The notes beneath the pieces were generated by a model. That model saw only the letters and a program-made list of their open reading frames with translations, searched no databases and was not told the origin of the DNA. From Oscarella lobularis (lineage: Eukaryota > Porifera > Homoscleromorpha > Homosclerophorida > Oscarellidae): a stretch of DNA of 64,000 nt. This document shows positions 58,679 through 64,000 of this stretch, piece by piece. The stretch's first letter is position 1. Each line of letters starts with the position of its first letter. The translations under genes and the position numbers were made by a program. The stretch covers positions 2,108,001 through 2,172,000 of the forward strand of contig NC_089187.1 in NCBI RefSeq assembly GCF_947507565.1. The letters run 5' to 3'.

Positions 58679-59642
58679 ATGTCCACAGCACTCTTTGTTC
58701 TGGCGTTCTGCTGCCTCACCGCGTCGGTGGTGACGGGACACGGCTACCGGGGTCATTCCGGTCGTTACGGTCATTCCAGTCGTCATTCCAGTCGTCACGG
58801 CTATTGGAGATTCGGTTGCGGATGGATGTGGCGTTGCTCGGTATAACTAGGAACGCGTCTAGATACCAACTGACTAACCAACTCGCGACTGCGTAGGGTT
58901 GCTACAGTGATGCCGATTGCAGCGCTCCGACACCTGTTTGCGATAAGACGGGAGAGTGTAGCCAGTGCCTGGACGAAAACGAACGCTGTGGAAAAGACGC
59001 ACAGTGCTGCGGAAATTTTCTCTGCGACAACGGGCAATGCTCAGCACCGAAGCCCAGTGGCACAGAGGGAGCGAGATGTAATAACCTTTCGGAATGCGAT
59101 TCAGGTCTGTGCTGTGCACGAGTCCACAGTGGCGAAGAAAGGTATAAATATATGAGACGAAGACTTGAGCGCCCTACATTCTCAGACGACTCGTTTAGAT
59201 CCGTTTGCAAGAAATTGGCAGACAAAGACGACTGCTGCAGTTCCGCTTCTCACGCTCACTATTGCCCATGTCGCGAGGGGCTCACATGCGAAGTACCGTA
59301 AGTAGAATCCCTTACCCGCACTATCTCCGTGAACACTGAATACTCTACTGCAGGGAAACGAGATATTGGTGGTGGTCATGGAGACGGGGAAGAAAGGAAA
59401 CGCTGGGAACATGCAAAGAGATGGAGACTCCAACCACAGTCGATCCCACTACCGCTATGATGAAATCAAGTGGCGGCGGTGAAAGCGGTGGCGAAAGCGA
59501 CGGCGAAAGCGGCGACGAAAGCGACTTCCCCGCTGTATCTCCTACTAAGTCGCAAAAGGAATTACACAAGAAACGCATCGACGAAAAGAAGAAATTGCAA
59601 AATGAGATCGACGAGAAAAGAGAACGCACGAAGACTGGATGA
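58679..59642 (+). CDS. Dickkopf-3-like secreted protein, third tandem copy
   Basis: Exons 58679-58840, 58897-59141, 59199-59297 and 59354-59642 join to about 264 residues with the same intron positions as the previous gene. A signal peptide (MSTALFVLAFCCLTASVVTG) is followed by a short His/Ser/Gly/Arg repeat (GHSGRYGHSSRHSSRHG). Cys domain one follows (CYSDADC, CDKTGECSQC, CGKDAQCCGNFLC). Domain two follows (GARCNNLSECDSGLCCARVH, SVCKKLADKDDCC, YCPCREGLTCE). The tail has a Gly/Glu/Ser repeat (GGESGGESDGESGDESD) and a charged helix (LHKKRIDEKKKLQNEIDEKR). The His-rich N-terminal stretch is not present in the two neighbours. Confidence 0.75.
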
Positions 59643-59752
59643 TTGTCTCCTGACCTGATCCATGCGCTCAATTTATCCGTCTAACAGTGTCTGTTTGTGT
59701 CCGTCTATTTGTTTGTGGCGCGCGCGCGTAGAGCGCTAAAAAACAACACGCA

Positions 59753-62103
59753 TCATTGCACGACAGGTTCCTCGAGTTTGAATTTAGTTAGACAATCAAG
59801 CAGCCAGGTCACGGGAACGGCAGGAAAATGAAACCTCCCGTTAGCAACACTTCGTTGTCGCTCGGATTTCGGATCGTAAATGATCAATACCCAAGAGAAA
59901 TCGCTCTCGGGGCTATGATAGGGAACGCTCACCTCCAAAGCGGAATTGTCGTCGCCCGACTTGGGTTCGCGCACGAGGAGACGACCGCCGGCGAGACGAA
60001 TCAGCGTCGCGAGGTCGTCTCGCTTCGGCATAGGCCGAAGAAAATCGCCGTGTAAATAGAATCGACAGCCGTCGAATAACGGAGGAAGCTTGAGGGGGAG
60101 GGAGAGAGGGGGGATCATATCTAAAGGTGAGCGCGATTCGTTTCTTCGCTTTACTTTATTCGCGGCGTTGTGGCGAGAGCGCGCCGGTGCCGTCGCGTGA
60201 CGCACGCCGACGGCGTCGCGTACTTCGTAGTGTTCTTCGTCTTGCCACGTTCCCTTTTCTAGGCTATCGATGACCCCTGGGTAAGGTCGTAAGTACATGA
60301 AACGACTTCTATTATATTATTAGGAGTGCTATTACATTGAAATCGGACTATCCATTTGCCGGCGGCGAGCGCTTGGAGGTATTTTAGAGTGCGAGGACAA
60401 TGGTAATCGTCATCGCAGTTCGTAACGAGGTGTGTGACTAAAGGAGAAATCTTTCTTAGGAGACGGTTGTTTGACGTGGAGTCTATTCGAACCAAAGGAA
60501 CGGAAAGAATCGACGGTGAGTGCCTTTTGCTGGCGAGTCAGTTGCTTGACGCGATCCTATATGGAAAAGACATAAATAAGCTCTACACTCGATTTCCACA
60601 TACTCACTTTTTGCCTGTCGTCGAGGCTCGTGCTGAGAAGAACGATCGAAGAAAGGGGCTGGGCCGACTTGGGTGAAGCCTAACAGACATTCAGTCTTTT
60701 TCACATTCGTATCTACGTAAAATCTTCCGTACTTTGGGAGAGGGTAAACACGGCGAGTCCGCAGGGACTGCTATCTGCGGAGATTTGCCAGCGTCTAGCA
60801 TTTTTCTCATGTCAGCAGAAACGGCGAAATTAATAGGCATTAACCCTTGAGCATCTCTACATAACGCATATAAACTAATTGGCGAATCGATTTCGACAGT
60901 ATACTTCGCCGTCATTGAAGCGCCTTTACATATTAATAATTTAACGAGATCCGTGTGACCATTCGCCACGGCGTCGTGTAGGGGCGTCAAATTGTCCATA
61001 CCAGGCATATTGACAACGGCTCCGAAGTCAATAAGCACTTCAGCAATGGAATAAAACCCGTGATTGCTAGCCTCATGCTACAAACCAAAGAAACGTAAAC
61101 AGACTATTGGCTAAAGGGAGTAAACCCCGTCTTTGTGAACTATAGACAGAATTTACTATTCATTTTCCTCGTACCAGTGGAGTCCATCCGGCGTTGTCCT
61201 TCGAATTGGGATCCGCTCCGAGAGTCAAAAGGCTCGTGACCTCGCCTAGATCGCCCTAAGGAACCCCTCAAACTAATCCCAATTTTTTTTCTATGTCTAA
61301 ATTTCACTTTTATAGTGGCCACGTGAAGAGGCGTTTCTCCTTTTGAATTCTTCTTCTTCGAAACGCCGTTCTTCTTCTCCGAACGTCGCGAAGGTTTTTC
61401 TCTGAGTTTCTCCTCATCGAGATCCTTGGAGATCGTCTCCTTCTTCTTGTTACCGCGTCTAGAAGACGCTGCTCCTTCATCACTTCGTCTCTTTCGAGTG
61501 GCACTATTTCTCTTCTCTTCAGGAACGTATGTCGAAGGATAAGGATAAGACCATCGTCGAGGTGCATTTCTTTGACCCGTTCTTCTAGTTGTATTCCCTA
61601 TGTTCTCGGTCTCATTATCTATGTTTTCGTCGTCGTTTATGACGACCGCATCTCGGACCGTTTCTCGTTTTGGTGGAGCAGGAATTTTGAATATGTTCTT
61701 CGACGTTTTGGACAACGATCCCGTTTCTTTCGATAGTGAGCGATCGCTTTCGGGACGCGGTCCCATTCCGACGAGCGGACGAAGTCGATTGAGAGCGGAA
61801 AGAGTATTGGCGAAAGCGCGATTCGCTTTCAGGTCTCGCATCCATATTGGCTTCGAGCATTGGGGGCACGAAGAGGAGGCCCCTTTTATTACGCGTTCGG
61901 CACAGTCGCGGCAGAAGTGGTGATCGCAGCTTTCGACCGTTACCGGATCGCGAAAGGAGTGATCGCTGTCCTCGGAGAGGAAGCGATGTGAGGGAAACGG
62001 TGTTTCTAAAGGGATTCTCAGCGCGATCTTACCATATTTGACATTTCAATAGCTGTTCTAATTGTTTCAAAGCGTCTCGAGTGGAAAACCAGTCGATTTC
62101 CAT
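59753..62103 (-). CDS. BARD1: BARD1 homologue (RING-ankyrin-BRCT)
   Basis: Minus-strand gene with the BARD1 domain order. BARD1 pairs with BRCA1 as a nucleosome ubiquitin ligase in DNA repair. The start at 62101-62103 (MEIDWFSTRDALKQLEQLLK) leads into a RING: CQIC, spliced to DHSFRDPVTVESC, CDHHFCRDC and CPQCSKPIW, then MRDLKANRAF. A long basic, Ser-rich linker follows. Ankyrin repeats come next (GETPLHVATI; DNLTPLHDAVANGHTDLVKLL), then tandem BRCT repeats (SPLVTHLVTNCDDDYHCPRTLKYLQALAAGKWIV; FDGCRFYLHGDF ... VPVTWLLDCLTKFKLEEPVVQ, stop at 59753). Each Cys/His ligand position of the RING seems filled. It is divergent from CREB and shares its 5' interval. Confidence 0.85.
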
Positions 62104-62647
62104 TTAGAACGACGACTTTTCTTTTGAGCGCTAACTTGAGAGCGACCCGGATAACTAGAGTGCGTTAATGCAGCGAAATCTCGCTTATTTCGACCGAAAA
62201 CGCATCGAAAAGAGGCCAAATCGGCACCAAAGGCAACCGAAAAACCTTTTGAACCTTCTATGTAAGCTAATTTTGCGTCGAATTGCCGCAATACGTCGAC
62301 TCCCCTCAGCCAATGGGCGATCGCCTTTGAACAACATCGCAACGGCGCAAGCGCAACGGTACGTCATTGTTTCGTGTGACTCCTCTTCGACTGCGTCAGG
62401 GCATCCCTCGGAAAGAAGAACGCAAAAGGTGACGTACCAGTGACGTCGCGTTCGCTAGTGCCCCTTCCCTCGCAGTAAAGCGCGTCCTGACAACGTCCCT
62501 ACAGTACACCCTACGTAATCCCGCTTCATTCTCCTCTCTCCTTCGTCCGCTTCACGAACGCGTTTCCCCGCGCAACGTCGCTAAACGAAACGATAACGGG
62601 TTTTTCTCTCCTTCCTCCTTCGTCGCGATGGATCAGCATCTCGCCAA
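62104..62647. promoter_or_regulatory. Shared BARD1/CREB promoter interval with CRE-like sites
   Basis: About 540 bases between divergent start codons. TGACGTAC (62430-62437) and TGACGTCG (62441-62448) are adjacent CREB-type half or full sites, suggesting CREB autoregulation. A short upstream frame begins at ATG 62628-62630 and runs 23 codons to a stop near 62699, overlapping the CREB start in another frame. Confidence 0.45.
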
Positions 62648-63961
62648 ATGGACGAAACATCGCATTCAAACGAAGTCAACGTGTCAGTCGTCTCGATGAC
62701 TCGCGAGCCGGACGAAGATATGGAAGAAGAAAAGCCGACCATTGAGCCGTCGCCATCCGATCCGCGAATGTTGGCCCGAATGGCTCTTCCGCCGCCCCAA
62801 TCGACCGTTATAACGACGGGAATGGTCGGGCAGGCAGCGGAAGATGCGGGAGCCGATCGCGGCGGCGGCGGCAGTGGCGGAGACGACGGCGACGATTCGG
62901 ACATGGAACTCACCGAAGAAGAGCGACAGAGACGCGATTTGAATCGTCGTCCGTCGTATCGGTGAGTAATCGATCGCTTTTATGGGCGAGAAGGAAAAGA
63001 GAACGACGAAAACTAAGTCCCTACGTCACTACTCGCGTGCGCGCTCTCTTATTAATTCCGGATATATGCGTTTCCCCCCCGTTGGTGGCAGGTAGGCGTG
63101 TCTGTTGGCCACCTATTGACGTCATCGCGGCTGATCGACGGTTTCCATTCGGTCCTTTTCCCTCCGCCCGATCGCTAGCTATTGTCCATTCTCCGTCTCG
63201 CAGGCGCATATTCGACGAACTCAAAGACGGTGCCGACAGCAAAGGGAATCCGGACGCGACCGGCATACGACACATCGTGACGACGAACACCGGCGTCATA
63301 GGCTATCAGACACCAGGAACGGCAGCAGTAACGTCGATGATACACGATCCAGCGGCCGGCGTTCAGTTCCAAGTCGTCGCCAATTCGTCAGCGACAGCGG
63401 GTGGACAACCAAGCGTGATAACGTTCAATTCTCCACAACCCCAACAGGCACGCGCGCGCGCGCGGTTCCAACTCTGCCCCCCGGTATTTTGACTGGTTTT
63501 TTTTCTTTTTATATCAGGTACGCGTTTCGGGCGTGGGCGCGAGTCCCGTCGGCGGAGCCGCGACGGCGTTCGTCACTGCCGGACAAATCCAGCGCATGCC
63601 TTCGTTGGGCGCGCTTCCGACGCAAGGCGTTGTCATCCAGTCGCCGAATCCGCAGCAGCTCGCCGAAGATTCGACGCGCAAACGCGAAATGCGACTCATG
63701 AAGAACAGGTGCGCTTCGCGTCGGCGGCGTCCCTTTTCCCTTCGTTTGTTATTGCTACCCCTCGTTCCGTAATGACGTCACGTGTCGTGGTTTGCTCGCG
63801 TGTTTAGGGAGGCGGCGAAGGAATGCAGGCGGAAGAAGAAGGAATACGTCAAGTGTCTCGAGAATCGAGTCGCCGTTCTCGAAGCGCAGAATAAGACGCT
63901 GATCGAGGAGCTGAAAGCGCTGAAGGATCTCTATTGTCACAAGTCGGTCGACAATGCCTAA
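62648..63961 (+). CDS. CREB1: CREB/ATF1/CREM-type bZIP transcription factor
   Basis: Exons 62648-62961, 63204-63447, 63518-63708 and 63808-63961 join in phase to 300 residues, close to mammalian CREB1 (327-341). The kinase-inducible domain contains RRPSYRRIFDELKDG, with the PKA-site serine in RRPSY. A Gln/Val/Thr-rich region follows. The bZIP is almost identical to vertebrate CREB: RKREMRLMKNREAAKECRRK, then KKEYVKCLENRVAVLEAQNK and ELKALKDLYCHKS near the end. The intron after CCACAACCCCAACAG must use a GC donor (CAG|gcacgc), since the next exon reads on in phase (VRVSGVG). The ATG at 62648 gives the expected acidic N-terminus, and an overlapping short upstream frame could modulate translation. 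Confidence 0.93.
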
Positions 63962-64000
63962 AGAGAGAAATGACGATTGAAGAGAGCAAGAGAAAAAACC

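Overview
The window is nuclear DNA from an animal with a very compact, intron-rich genome. Genes sit tens to hundreds of bases apart on both strands. Exons are short, and most introns I could resolve are about 40-70 bases long. The gene set is metazoan: CC2D2A, BANF1, TLK, CDK12/13, SOAT, LRRC58, TMTC4, BARD1, HROB, CREB, CREB3L, Dickkopf-3-like and a BAK-like Bcl-2 protein. Density, tiny introns and divergence suggest a sponge, perhaps a homoscleromorph such as Oscarella; that assignment is inference. All gene models come from reading exon homology and splice sites by eye. Where exact exon borders are given, the phases were checked to join.

Layout. 0-4.3 kb: 3' end of CC2D2A, BANF1, and an unrecognised P-loop NTPase gene bracketed by related repeats. 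5-12.2 kb: TLK, a small YAE1-like gene (minus) and CDK12/13. 12.8-19 kb: a type I membrane protein with a mannose-6-phosphate-receptor-like ectodomain, two tandem HSD17B12-like reductases (minus), a BAK-like Bcl-2 gene head-to-head with the second reductase, and LRRC58 (minus). 19.2-21.4 kb: SOAT (minus).

21.5-30.4 kb is the most accessory-looking part. A unit of about 4.4 kb is tandemly duplicated. It holds a receptor gene (signal peptide, Cys-rich ectodomain, one membrane helix, TIR-like tail) and, convergent to it, a secreted Cys-rich orphan gene. Copy 1 looks intact. Copy 2 shows two compensating frameshifts in the receptor and lacks a visible 5' end for the orphan gene. 29.4-32.0 kb is repeat-rich and gene-poor.

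32-41.8 kb: TMTC4, a PHOSPHO1/2-type phosphatase, and on the minus strand a 15-exon gene for about 1560 residues. Its product combines an N-terminal WH1/EVH1 domain, tandem cordon-bleu ubiquitin-like domains, a long proline-rich region and a C-terminal WH2-Central-Acidic module. This WASP/Cobl hybrid architecture is the most striking item in the window.

42.3-53.3 kb: a TSSK-type kinase, a DUF4062-NACHT-TPR protein (minus), HROB, and a large acidic protein I cannot name (minus). 53.3-54.3 kb is GC-rich sequence I cannot explain. 54.7-56.5 kb: a CREB3L-type membrane bZIP (minus). 56.6-59.6 kb: three tandem secreted Dickkopf-3-like genes. 59.7-64 kb: BARD1 (minus) and CREB, sharing a promoter interval that contains CRE-like sites.
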